From the NCBI GenBank assembly GCA_016861165.1, contig BOKV01000013.1, positions 42,497-106,496 of the forward strand: a stretch of 64,000 nucleotides of DNA, given 5' to 3'. The stretch's first letter is position 1. Each line of letters opens with the position of its first letter. The position numbers and the translations under genes were made by a program. Positions 39,601 through 51,335 of the stretch are shown here, one piece after another. The notes beneath the pieces were generated by a model. That model saw nothing but the letters and a program-made list of their open reading frames with translations, was not told where the DNA came from and searched no databases. The stretch comes from Alphaproteobacteria bacterium. Its GTDB lineage: Bacteria; Pseudomonadota; Alphaproteobacteria; Rhizobiales; Rhizobiaceae.

Positions 39601-40848
39601 CTCGCCGTCATCGAGGCGGCCGCCGCCCGTGGCGTCGCCATCGACCTCGTCGTGCTCGACTACCACATGCCCGGCATGAACGGCGCCGACGTGGTGCGCG
39701 CCATGCGCGGCCCCCAGCCCGGGCCCCAATCCGGTTCCCAGTCCGGCCTCCAGTCCGGCCTCCAGTCCGGCCCCCAGCCTGGCCCCCAGCCTGGCCCCGA
39801 CGGCGACGCCCATCCGGGCGCCGCCATCCCGGTCATCATGCTGACCTCGGTCGACCAGACCGAGGAGGGCCGCTCGTTCTCCTCGCTCGGCGTCGCCGCC
39901 CACCTGACCAAGCCGGCCCGCTCCTCGCTGTTCCTGGAGACCATCGTCTCGGTATTAAGCGAGGCGCGCGCCCGCAGCCAGGGCTCGTCGGGCGCCTCCG
40001 AGGCGATCGCCGCCCTGCGCTCCATCGCCGGCCTCGCCCCCGCCATGGGCCAGGCAATGGGCCAGGCAATGGGCAAGGCAATCGGCCAGGCGGGGGATCA
40101 GGCGACGGATCAGGCCATGGGCCAGGCCATCGAACCGGCGCCAGCCGCCGCCGCCCATGCCATCGACGCGGCCATCGACGCGGCCATCGACGCGGCCATC
40201 GACGATACCGCCGATGAGACCGCCCATGAGACCGCCCATGAGACCGCCGATGACACCATTGGCGAGACCGCCGATGGGGCCGCCGATGAGGCCGCCAGCC
40301 CCACCGCCGCCGGCACCCATGCCGGACCGGCCGCGCCCATCGCCGCCGCGCCGGCTTTCGCCGAAGCCGCCGCGCCGAACCAGCCGATGGGCGAACCCTG
40401 GCCAACGGACCTCGGGCCAACCGACTCCGGGCCAATCGACGCGGAGCCGCCCCTCGACATCCTCGTCGCCGAGGACAACGAGGTCAACTGCATCGTCTTC
40501 TCCCAGATCCTCGCCGCCACCGGCTGGAACTGGGCGATCGTGCGCGACGGCGCCCAGGCCGTCGCCGCCGCCGCCGCCCGCCGCCCGGCGCTGATCCTCA
40601 TGGACGTCTCCATGCCGGTCATGAACGGCCTCGAAGCCACCCACGCCATCCGCGCCCGCGAGGCCGAGACCGGCGCCCGCAGAACCCCCATCATCGGGGT
40701 CACCGCCCACGCCCTCAAGGGCGACCGCGAAAAATGCATCGACGCCGGAATGGACGACTACCTCACCAAGCCCGTCTCGCCGCTGCGGCTCGAAGAGAAG
40801 ATCGCGCGCTGGCTGAGCCCGCTTGCCCGCACCGGCACCGACGGCTGA
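36688..40848 (+). CDS. Large hybrid sensor histidine kinase with four PAS-like domains and two receivers
   Basis: A 1386-residue cytoplasmic protein; no membrane helix is seen. Order: N-terminal region (1-120), a PAS-7 domain (about 125-240), a PAS-4-like domain (about 255-370), two more PAS-7-like domains (about 385-505 and 525-640), HisKA with His665 in NMSHEIRTPMNGVMGMAELL, HATPase_c (N box NLIGNAVKFT, G box VADTGIGIPADKHD), receiver 1 (Asp991 in VVLDYHMPGMNG), a long linker, and receiver 2 (Asp1306 in LILMDVSMPVMNGLEATHA). Unusual tetrapeptide repeats interrupt the ATPase domain (802-842), receiver 1 (about 1008-1038) and the linker (about 1118-1205). No Hpt domain is present, so phosphate must pass to a separate protein. 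ATG 36688 follows GCGAGGAAAG. Confidence 0.92.
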   Translation: MHATRKAIIDAYGKDATIELLFGVLDGLPLPLTIDDGDGVTLFANRARRDRDDPAGPARPPDNGLGGSVIRLPRAIEELIRKSEAEMRRWSVDLDADRRVTADLEIEPGLWQGIGRDIASGTPVARMSAVFEEAADAMKQGLIVFGPDRVEFANAPARRMLGIPPEIVASGATLDDFIAYCEERGDFGEGEEAAATIARIRQCIADGRGYELERRAGDRMVRVEAVPRARGGLIVTYTDITDTIGREAELREALSQNELFRTLVENLPTSLYIRDAELKLVYANSAWADLTGVAVEDAIGRTDSEVMGSDGAAFDQMNRELLDRLGADEFEEHRRDADGGLHHWVARKRAFIASDGSAYLVGATMDMTELRQREAALEALRSEQQRIATLLDEATSAMAQGLMVFDSDQIEFCTPKVAELLEIPASVVAPGARWREYFEFLFERGDYGRGEEAERKLASVLAQIEAGEPHRIERQAPSGRKLLIEGEPRAGGGVVVTVSDITEAKRREADLEAARRDMGDARDMLSATLESLDVAVAVFDPDDRIVVHNPAYLRLFGSNAARLKSGMDLHEVVRLMVTGDFYAVPEEDAEEVVARFVAKTQSVLESQTQSQLSSDGREWFVLATRRASSGHLIVTRQDVTELMRSKQAAESADRAKSEFLANMSHEIRTPMNGVMGMAELLAKTELDARQRTFVDIIVKSGAALLTIINDILDFSKIDAGQLELDPAPFHLAEAIEDVATLVSSKVAEKDLELAVRIDPALPEMFVGDVGRIRQIVTNLIGNAVKFTEAGHVLVDVTGAWAADQAGDRAGDRAGDRAEGATGDHAPGQVPGQASGHAPGQEMALTFRVADTGIGIPADKHDRIFQKFSQADGSATRRHEGTGLGLAISKSLVELMGGTIGFHSVEGEGSTFHFTVTLPVHAAAQRKRSVPVDVSGARILVVDDNAVNRAILIEQMTAWRFDVGAAASGPQALAVIEAAAARGVAIDLVVLDYHMPGMNGADVVRAMRGPQPGPQSGSQSGLQSGLQSGPQPGPQPGPDGDAHPGAAIPVIMLTSVDQTEEGRSFSSLGVAAHLTKPARSSLFLETIVSVLSEARARSQGSSGASEAIAALRSIAGLAPAMGQAMGQAMGKAIGQAGDQATDQAMGQAIEPAPAAAAHAIDAAIDAAIDAAIDDTADETAHETAHETADDTIGETADGAADEAASPTAAGTHAGPAAPIAAAPAFAEAAAPNQPMGEPWPTDLGPTDSGPIDAEPPLDILVAEDNEVNCIVFSQILAATGWNWAIVRDGAQAVAAAAARRPALILMDVSMPVMNGLEATHAIRAREAETGARRTPIIGVTAHALKGDREKCIDAGMDDYLTKPVSPLRLEEKIARWLSPLARTGTDG
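39091..39213 (+). repeat. 12-base repeats inside the ATPase domain of the hybrid kinase
   Basis: Encodes units AADQ, AGDR x3, AEGA, TGDH, APGQ, VPGQ, ASGH, APGQ, about 41 residues between the N box and the DTGIGIP box. Three CGGGCGGGCGAC-type units are almost identical at DNA level. Confidence 0.85.
39709..39801 (+). repeat. 12-base repeats inside receiver domain 1 of the hybrid kinase
   Basis: Encodes units GPQP, GPQS, GSQS, GLQS, GLQS, GPQP, GPQP just after the phospho-acceptor loop. TCCGGCCTCCAG and GGCCCCCAGCCT units recur. Confidence 0.85.
40042..40296 (+). repeat. 12-base repeats in the linker between receivers of the hybrid kinase
   Basis: Successive blocks: MGQA-type (ATGGGCCAGGCA), IDAA-type (GCCATCGACGCG x3) and AHET/ADET-type (GAGACCGCCCAT). 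All keep a period of four residues. Confidence 0.85.
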
Positions 40849-40976
40849 CCGGCCAGCCGCCGCGCCGGGCACTTTCCTGTTGAAAGGTCGGATTCGGGCG
40901 TGGCGCCCGGCGCGCGGTTCTGGCCTATCAGGATCGCCCCTTGGCACGGATGGGAGACAAAAGCCCGTGGAGAGGC

Positions 40977-41069
40977 TCATCCCGCCGAGCGGTAAAGCAG
41001 GGCGGACAAGATGGCGCGACAAAACAGACAGATAGAGCAAAAACCCGATTCATCTGGATCGGGTCTTGC
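40977..41069. repeat. Dispersed intergenic repeat, copy 2, overlapping the start of dut
   Basis: Same order of blocks as copy 1 at 24675-24756 (TCATCCCGCCGAGCG, GGACAAGATG, GCGACAAAACA, ATAGAGCAAAA, CCCGAT-TCATCTGG-ATCGGG), with one extra stretch GTAAAGCAGG near its beginning. Its ATG at 41011 is the start codon available to the dUTPase frame, and the hairpin falls inside the coding region. Confidence 0.75.
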
Positions 41070-41472
41070 CCCAGCAGCCAGCGGTCCGATCGTCGGCGTC
41101 GTCCGCCTGCCCCACGGGCGGAACCTCCCCTTGCCGGCCTATCAGAGCGCCGGCGCGGCCGGCATGGATATCGGCGCGGCGGTGACCGATGCGCTCGTCA
41201 TCGCGCCGGGGGCGCGCGCGCTGGTGCCCACCGGCTTCGTCCTCGAACTGCCGCCCGGCCACGAGGGGCAGGTCCGGCCACGTTCCGGCCTGGCGCTCAA
41301 GCACGGCATCACCTGCCTCAACAGTCCCGGCACCATCGACTGCGACTATCGCGGCGAGGTGATGGTGCTGCTCGTCAATCATGGCGGTGCCCCGTTTGTC
41401 GTGACGCGCGGCATGCGCATCGCCCAGCTGGTGGTGGCGCCGGTGGCGCGGGCAGGAATCGAGGAACGCGGG

Positions 41473-45612
<4,140 letters not shown>

Positions 45613-45905
45613 GCGCGGCGGGCGCGGGGTCCCGCGCGCCTGTCGCAATGATCGCCGGCTTTGGCCGCCCGCAGCGCCGCCAGTTCGCCGTCTCGCCGCT
45701 TGCCGGGCGGGTAGATTGGTCGTGCTCTCGCTCCCCGCGGCGGTTTCCATCGCGTCAAACCATTCCACCGTGCATGTCCGGCGTGCCCTCCAAGGGAACG
45801 CAGCGCCGGGTTGGCCGTGATCGGACGGCGGCCGGATGTTTCACAATGTAACCGTCACAATTTTCCGGGTGGCGGCACCGGCGGCGTCCGCATAAGGCGG
45901 GACGC

Positions 45906-46922
45906 ATGAGCGAGCTTGCAGTGCCGACGCAGCGAACCATGGGACTGGCCGAATGGGCCATGCTGGTCACGCTCAGCGTGTTGTGGGGCGGCTCGTTCTT
46001 CTTCGTCGGCGTGACCGTGCGCGAGCTGCCGCCGCTGACCATTGTCGCCCTGCGCGTCGCCATTTCGGCCGGCGTGCTGTGGCTCGCGTGCCGCGCCGCC
46101 GGCCTGGCGGTGCCGCGTCAGGCGCAAGTGTGGGCCGCCTTCCTCGCCATGGGGCTCCTCAACAACGCGATCCCGTTCTCGCTGATCGTGTGGGGCCAGA
46201 CCCAGATCGCCAGCGGCCTTGCCGCCATCCTCAACGCCACGACGCCGCTGTTCACGGTTGTCGTCGCCCATTTCCTGACCGCCGACGAGCGGATGCGCTG
46301 GCACCGCCTCGCCGGTGTCGCGATCGGGCTCGCCGGCGTCGCGGTCATGATCGGGCCGGCGGCGCTGGCCGGCTTCGGCCTGTCGATCCTCGCCCAGTTC
46401 GCCATTCTCGGCGCGGCGCTCTCCTATGCCTTTGCCGGCGTCTTCGGCCGGCGCTTCGCGGCCATGCGTTTGAGCCCGATGGCGACCGCCGCCGGCCAGG
46501 TCACGGCGTCGACGGCGGTGCTGCTGCCGCTGGCGCTTGCCGTCGACCGGCCGTGGACGCTGGCCATGCCCGGTCTGCCCGTATGGGCGGCGCTCATCGG
46601 CCTGGCGGTACTGTCGACGGCGCTTGCCTATGTTCTCTATTTCCGCATTCTCGCGGCCGCCGGCGCCACCAACGTGCTGCTGGTCACGCTGCTGGTGCCG
46701 GTCAGCGCCATTCTGCTCGGCTGGCTCGTGCTGGACGAGCGGCTGGAGCCGCGCCATTTCGCCGGGATGGCTCTGATCGGCGCCGGACTGGCGGCAATCG
46801 ACGGCCGTCTGCCGCGCCTTGTCGGCAGGCGGCTGGCCGGTGGGTGGCTCAACCCCGCAGTGCCGCCAGCAGCTCGCTCCCGGAAAGCCGCGGCAGCGCA
46901 CCGGCGGCGAAGGCGGCCGTGA
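45906..46922 (+). CDS. EamA/DMT family transporter
   Basis: A 338-residue protein with ten hydrophobic segments in two EamA repeats. The first repeat has VLWGGSFFFVGVTVRELPPLT and TTPLFTVVVAHFLT; the second has LSTALAYVLYFRIL and LVTLLVPVSAILLGWLVLDER. DMT carriers export amino acids or metabolites; substrate unknown. The last ~40 residues are an Arg/Ala-rich tail that overlaps the convergent panE-like gene by 74 bases. Confidence 0.9.
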   Translation: MSELAVPTQRTMGLAEWAMLVTLSVLWGGSFFFVGVTVRELPPLTIVALRVAISAGVLWLACRAAGLAVPRQAQVWAAFLAMGLLNNAIPFSLIVWGQTQIASGLAAILNATTPLFTVVVAHFLTADERMRWHRLAGVAIGLAGVAVMIGPAALAGFGLSILAQFAILGAALSYAFAGVFGRRFAAMRLSPMATAAGQVTASTAVLLPLALAVDRPWTLAMPGLPVWAALIGLAVLSTALAYVLYFRILAAAGATNVLLVTLLVPVSAILLGWLVLDERLEPRHFAGMALIGAGLAAIDGRLPRLVGRRLAGGWLNPAVPPAARSRKAAAAHRRRRRP

Positions 46923-47850
46923 CGAGTTCGACCATGCGGGCATTGACCGGCGTCGGCACGCCCGTCTTTTGCCCCAGGCGGACGATCTCGCCGTTGAGGA
47001 AGTCGATCTCCGGCGGTCGCCCGGCGGCCAAGTCCTCGGCCATCGAGGAACGCGCCTCATCGTCGATCTTCAGCATGCCGGCGGCGGCGATGGCGAACAG
47101 CCGGTCGGGCAGGCGCAGCAGGAACGGGATCATTGGCGGCCAGACCTTGCCGATGCGCGCCGGACGGATGCCGGCTGCCTTCAGCACCGTCAGCGCCTCA
47201 GCCACACAGAGGGCCAGCGCCAGGCGGTAGTCGCGTCCGGAGAGCTGCGCCTTCAATGGCAGGCCGGACAGAGCGTTGACGCCATTGTTGAGGTTCATCA
47301 GGAGCTTGGCCCACAGCACCGGCTCGATGCGGTCGCTGGTCAGCGCGCCCATCCCCGCTTCGGTCAGACGGCTGGCGATCGCCGCGGCCGGGCCGCCGGC
47401 TTCGACGATGATCGTCCCCTCCGAACCGCAGTGGAAGCGGTTGGAGCCGACGAGCGAGACGTTGAACGGCACCATCGCCGCCAGCACGCGGTGGCGGGGC
47501 AGGGCGCGGCGCAGCCGCTCGGCATTCGACACGCCGTTCTGCAGGCTGACGACGGTCGCCTTCGGTCCGATCACGCCGGCGAGCGCCATGCCGGCACGCT
47601 CCGTGTCGGCACCCTTGACGCAGATGAAGACCATGTCTCGCTCGGCGAGCGCTGCTGCCTCGGTGGAAAAGACGAAACGGTCCGGGCCGACCTCGCGCGT
47701 CAGGCCGTCATAGCGGCTCACCGTCAGGCCGTGGGCAATGCGCTCGGCCATGGCCGGCCGGCCGACCAGGACGACGTCCTCACCTGCGGCCGCCAGCATG
47801 CCGCCGACATGGCAGCCGATCAGTCCCGCGCCGAAGATGCCGATGCGCAC
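46849..47850 (-). CDS. Ketopantoate reductase-like oxidoreductase (PanE/ApbA family)
   Basis: A 333-residue NADP-dependent enzyme. The Rossmann motif GIFGAGLIGCHVGGML is at the N-terminus; the catalytic Lys and Asn are in EPVLWAKLLMNLNNGVNALSG. The GTG at 47850 has GGGAGG upstream and gives a start right before the Rossmann strand. True PanE reduces 2-dehydropantoate for coenzyme A synthesis; the family also has paralogues with other substrates, and no pantothenate genes are nearby, so I leave the symbol blank. Confidence 0.88.
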   Translation of the reverse strand: MRIGIFGAGLIGCHVGGMLAAAGEDVVLVGRPAMAERIAHGLTVSRYDGLTREVGPDRFVFSTEAAALAERDMVFICVKGADTERAGMALAGVIGPKATVVSLQNGVSNAERLRRALPRHRVLAAMVPFNVSLVGSNRFHCGSEGTIIVEAGGPAAAIASRLTEAGMGALTSDRIEPVLWAKLLMNLNNGVNALSGLPLKAQLSGRDYRLALALCVAEALTVLKAAGIRPARIGKVWPPMIPFLLRLPDRLFAIAAAGMLKIDDEARSSMAEDLAAGRPPEIDFLNGEIVRLGQKTGVPTPVNARMVELVTAAFAAGALPRLSGSELLAALRG

Positions 47851-47878
47851 AGGCCGTGCCTCCCGCCGGCCCAGTGGG

Positions 47879-48508
47879 TCACAACGCGCCGACGATGGCA
47901 AGGCCGGCGGCGCCGAAGACGGTTGCCACGAAGCCGACCGAGGCGAGGGCGGCAGCAAGGCCGGCGGCGGCCCAGGCGCCGTCGCGCTCGCCGAGACCGA
48001 GGCTCATCAACACCACTGCGACGCCGGGCAGGAAATTGCCGAATGGTATCGGCAGGATGAGGATGATGCCCATCAGCACGGCGGCTGCGCCGATCAGTTG
48101 TTCGGCCTGGCGCTGCGGCAGGTACCAGAGGCGCGGGCCGGCCAGTCGCTCGAAGCGGCGCACCCATGGCAGCGCCTTGCCGATGATCGTGGCGAGCGTC
48201 TGCATCGACAGCTCGCGGCTGCGGATCGCCCGCGGCAGCAGCGGCTTGCGATAGCCGACGATGAGCTGCGCGGCGACGAGGATCAGCGGGATGCCGAACA
48301 AGGTTGATGTGCCGGGCGGCAGTGGCACCAGGTTGGGCGCGGCCAGCAGCAGCATCAGCGCGCCGAAACCGCGCTCCTTGAGCGCCCGCGTGACGTTGCC
48401 GAGGGCGACGCGGTCGCGCTCCGGGCGCACCAGCGCACGCAGGACGTCGGACAGACGTTGGGTGCGGGGCGCGGACGCCTCGCCGGCGGGGCTTTCGGGA
48501 ATATCCAT
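47879..48508 (-). CDS. ExoD family membrane protein
   Basis: A 209-residue protein with four hydrophobic segments, matching ExoD in ERDRVALGNVTRALKERGFG, LLLAAPNLVPLPPGTSTLFG and GIPLILVAAQLIVGYRKP. ExoD of Sinorhizobium affects exopolysaccharide production and alkaline sensitivity. ATG 48508 is preferred; the longer frame adds an unconserved segment. It is 28 bases upstream of the panE-like gene and probably in the same transcript. Confidence 0.9.
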   Translation of the reverse strand: MDIPESPAGEASAPRTQRLSDVLRALVRPERDRVALGNVTRALKERGFGALMLLLAAPNLVPLPPGTSTLFGIPLILVAAQLIVGYRKPLLPRAIRSRELSMQTLATIIGKALPWVRRFERLAGPRLWYLPQRQAEQLIGAAAVLMGIILILPIPFGNFLPGVAVVLMSLGLGERDGAWAAAGLAAALASVGFVATVFGAAGLAIVGAL

Positions 48509-48715
48509 GGCGACGAAAGAGTGGTCCGCATCAGCACGGTCAAAGCCGCGCCAGGCACCTATGTGGGTGCGGGCAAAGGCGTGGCGCAAGAGCGGCGATC
48601 AAAATCCCCGGCGGATGTGGCAGGGATGCGCCATGCGCCGCGTTATCGGATTGGCAAGGATTTTGTGGATTAGGGTAGGCGCAGTGTCAAGCGCGCGACG
48701 GCAATGACTGCCATC

Positions 48716-48734
48716 CCGAATCGGCGCGATTCGG
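48716..48734 (+). promoter_or_regulatory. Palindrome with two GANTC sites in the leader of the PilZ gene
   Basis: Arms CCGAATCG and CGATTCGG around GCG. Each arm contains a GANTC site. It ends 16 bases before the ATG, next to AAGGAGAGG, so as RNA it would form a hairpin adjoining the ribosome-binding site. Confidence 0.5.
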
Positions 48735-48750
48735 CAAGGAGAGGCAGATC

Positions 48751-49089
48751 ATGGCAGTCGCACCAGCCCCGAGGCTGCAGGCTACGCCGGGTGTTGCGGT
48801 GGCAGAACCGGGTGGCGCCGAACGTCGTGGCGCCGGGCGCGAGGCGGCCCGTGACCTGTCGGAAATATGGATCGCCGGCAGCAAGGTGCCGATCACCTGC
48901 CTGGTGCGCGACATCTCGGCAACCGGGGCCCGTATCGAAGCGGCGACGGCGACGCTGCCGAACCGTTTCGTGCTCACCAATTTCGCCCGGCGCTGCCGTG
49001 TCGTGGTCGAAGTGGTGTGGCGCCGCGACCGCCATTGCGGCGTCCGCTTCATCACCCCGCCGAGGTCGCTCGAAGCCGTCGGACGCTGA
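48751..49089 (+). CDS. PilZ domain protein
   Basis: A 112-residue protein. The PilZ core is CLVRDISATGARIEAATATL, which holds the DxSxxG motif, and continues with VVVEVVWRRDRHCGVRFITPP. An Arg cluster (ERRGAGREAARD) precedes the core, but the exact RxxxR spacing is not certain. It is probably a c-di-GMP-responsive or PilZ-like single-domain protein. ATG 48751 is preceded by AAGGAGAGG. Confidence 0.88.
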   Translation: MAVAPAPRLQATPGVAVAEPGGAERRGAGREAARDLSEIWIAGSKVPITCLVRDISATGARIEAATATLPNRFVLTNFARRCRVVVEVVWRRDRHCGVRFITPPRSLEAVGR

Positions 49090-49189
49090 ACCGGCCGGCG
49101 CGAAGAGAGCACGCATGCCGCTTTGAGGCATTCGCACCGGCGCACGCCCGCCCTATCGTGACGGCAAGCGCCGGCCTGGCGCGGCCCGG

Positions 49190-50533
49190 GTGAGCACCGT
49201 GACGACCATTCCCGCATTCTCCAGTTCGAACCGCAAGATCGACCCGTCGCGCCGGCCGCGCAGGCGACCGGACGGAACGCCCGACGACAACGACCGCGTC
49301 GAGATCGGCCCGACCGCGCTTGCTTTCGCGGCCTGGGCGAAGGCGGGATTGGAGCCGCCCAATGTCGAGGCGATGCGCCGCTACCGCCTCGACCGGCTGA
49401 CGGCGGAACTGCGCCGGCGCGACTATGCCGGCCTGCTGTGCTTCGACCCGCTCAACATCCGCTACGCCACCGATTCGACCAACATGCAGCTGTGGGTGGC
49501 GCACAATCCGTCGCGGGCCTGCTTCGTCTCGGCCGACGGCCATGTCATTGTCTGGGAGTTCGCCCGCTGCGATCACCTGCTTGCTCATCTGCCGCTGGTC
49601 AGGGAGGTACGCTTCGGCGCCTCGTTCTTCTACTTCCTCTCCGGCGACCGGGTCGATGAGCATGCGGCGAAATTCGCCGCCGAGATCGACGACCTCCTGC
49701 GCGTCCATGGCGGCGCCAACCGCCGGCTCGCCGTCGACCGCATGGACCCGGCCGGTGTCGTGGCGCTGAAGGCGCGCGGCATCGACCTCAGGGACGGCCA
49801 GGCGGTGACCGAGATCGCCCGTTCCATCAAGGGTCCCGACGACATCAGGGCGATGAAATGCGCGGTCCATTCGTGTGAACTGGCGATGGCGCGCATGCAG
49901 GCCGAACTGCGTCCCGGCATGACCGAGAACGACCTGTGGTCGATCCTGCACGCCGACAACATCCGCCACGGCGGCGAATGGATCGAGACGCGCATCCTCG
50001 CTTCCGGCCCGCGCACCAATCCGTGGTTCCAGGAATGTGGGCCGCGCGTCATCGAGAACGGCGACATCGTCGCCTTCGACACCGACCTGATCGGTGTTTA
50101 CGGCATGTGCTGCGACATCTCGCGGACATGGCTGTGCGGCGATGCCGCGCCGAGCGAGGAGCAGAAGCGTGTCTACCGGGCCGCACACGAGCAGGTGCAT
50201 CGCAACCTCGAACTGCTGCGCCCCGGCCTCTCCTTCGGCGAGTTCACCCACTCGGCCCATCTGGGCGGCGAGGAATACCGGGCGCAGCGCTACAGCGTGC
50301 TCGCCCATGGCGTCGGCCTGTGCGACGAATATCCGAGCCTCTACTATCCCGAGGACTGGGCCGATACCGGCTATGACGGCGTGTTCGAGCCGGGCATGGC
50401 GATCTGCGTCGAAAGCTATTGCGGCCTCGTCGGCGGCAAGGCCGGAGCCAAGCTGGAACAGCAGGTGCTGATCACCGAGGCCGGCATCGAGGACATCACC
50501 TCATACCCCTTCGAGCCGGCACTGCTCGACTGA
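49190..50533 (+). CDS. dddP: DMSP lyase of the M24 family, DddP-like
   Basis: A 447-residue protein with the two-domain creatinase/aminopeptidase-P fold. The N-terminal part has the DddP-typical DDNDRVEIGPTALAF and FDPLNIRYATDSTNMQLW. The C-terminal part has GEWIETRILASGPRTNPWFQECGPR and AFDTDLIGVYGMCCDISRTW. Metal ligands line up as Asp297, Asp299, Asp309, His373, Glu408 and Glu423, and the catalytic Asp is 379 in HGVGLCDEYP; each is two residues after the number I recall for Ruegeria DddP (295, 297, 307, 371, 406, 421, 377). The enzyme cleaves dimethylsulfoniopropionate to DMS and acrylate. Neighbours give no DMSP uptake or acrylate genes. ATG 49190 is a GTG-type start. Confidence 0.82.
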   Translation: MSTVTTIPAFSSSNRKIDPSRRPRRRPDGTPDDNDRVEIGPTALAFAAWAKAGLEPPNVEAMRRYRLDRLTAELRRRDYAGLLCFDPLNIRYATDSTNMQLWVAHNPSRACFVSADGHVIVWEFARCDHLLAHLPLVREVRFGASFFYFLSGDRVDEHAAKFAAEIDDLLRVHGGANRRLAVDRMDPAGVVALKARGIDLRDGQAVTEIARSIKGPDDIRAMKCAVHSCELAMARMQAELRPGMTENDLWSILHADNIRHGGEWIETRILASGPRTNPWFQECGPRVIENGDIVAFDTDLIGVYGMCCDISRTWLCGDAAPSEEQKRVYRAAHEQVHRNLELLRPGLSFGEFTHSAHLGGEEYRAQRYSVLAHGVGLCDEYPSLYYPEDWADTGYDGVFEPGMAICVESYCGLVGGKAGAKLEQQVLITEAGIEDITSYPFEPALLD

Positions 50534-50668
50534 GCGGCGGCCGCGGCCCGGCAGCGGCGGCAGTGGCGGCGCGGTCGCATTTTCGCCTTTGTTGTGGGCC
50601 ACAGGCGCCGCAATCGGACGTCGCGCCGCCGGCGGAGCGCAGACCGGCGTGCATTTCGGGGAACCTCC

Positions 50669-51331
50669 ATGAAGAGACTCGTTATCGTCGCCGCGGCATT
50701 GTCGCTGGCCGCCTGCCAGACCGCTACCGACCCGCTGACCGGGCGGCCGCAGGTCAACAACACGGCGGCCGGCGCCACGCTTGGCGCGGTCACCGGCGCG
50801 CTGACGGGCCTGCTCGTCGCCAAGGACAAGAGCGGCGGCGACCAGCGCAAGGCGGCACTGATCGGCGCCGGCATCGGCGCGCTCATCGGCGGCTCGGTCG
50901 GCAACTACATGGACCGCCAGGAGGCCGAACTGCGCCAGCACCTGCAGGCGACCGGGGTCAGCGTCACCCGCCAGGGCGAGTACATCATCCTCAACATGCC
51001 GGGCAACGTCACCTTCGCCACCGACCAGGACCAGCTCAACCCGACCTTCTATCCGGTGCTCGATTCGGTCTCGATCGTCCTCAACAAGTACCCGCAGACC
51101 CTGCTCGACATCGACGGCCACACCGACAGCGTCGGCTCGCCGCAGTACAATCAGGCACTGTCGGAGCGGCGCGCCGTCTCTGTCGGCCAGTACCTTGCCT
51201 CGCGCGGCGTCGATCCGCGCCGCCTGCTCGTCGTCGGCTACGGCCAGACGCGGCCGATCGCGGCCAACGACACCGATCTCGGCCGCGCGCAGAACCGGCG
51301 CGTCGAGATCCGCATCTCGCCGCTGTCGTAG
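50669..51331 (+). CDS. OmpA-family lipoprotein
   Basis: A 220-residue protein with a lipobox LSLAAC (Cys16 or close), a glycine-zipper stretch (GATLGAVTGALTG, then GAGIGALIGGSVGNYMD) and a C-terminal OmpA/peptidoglycan-binding domain (DIDGHTDSVGSPQYNQALSE, then RRLLVVGYGQTRPIAAND). It should anchor the outer membrane to peptidoglycan. ATG 50669 follows GGGGAACC. Related to YiaD. Confidence 0.94.
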   Translation: MKRLVIVAAALSLAACQTATDPLTGRPQVNNTAAGATLGAVTGALTGLLVAKDKSGGDQRKAALIGAGIGALIGGSVGNYMDRQEAELRQHLQATGVSVTRQGEYIILNMPGNVTFATDQDQLNPTFYPVLDSVSIVLNKYPQTLLDIDGHTDSVGSPQYNQALSERRAVSVGQYLASRGVDPRRLLVVGYGQTRPIAANDTDLGRAQNRRVEIRISPLS

Positions 51332-51335
51332 GCGG

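Noticed and set aside
36589..39903. 1104-codon minus-strand frame opposite the hybrid kinase
   Set aside because: Mirror of PAS and kinase codons; no recognisable motif.
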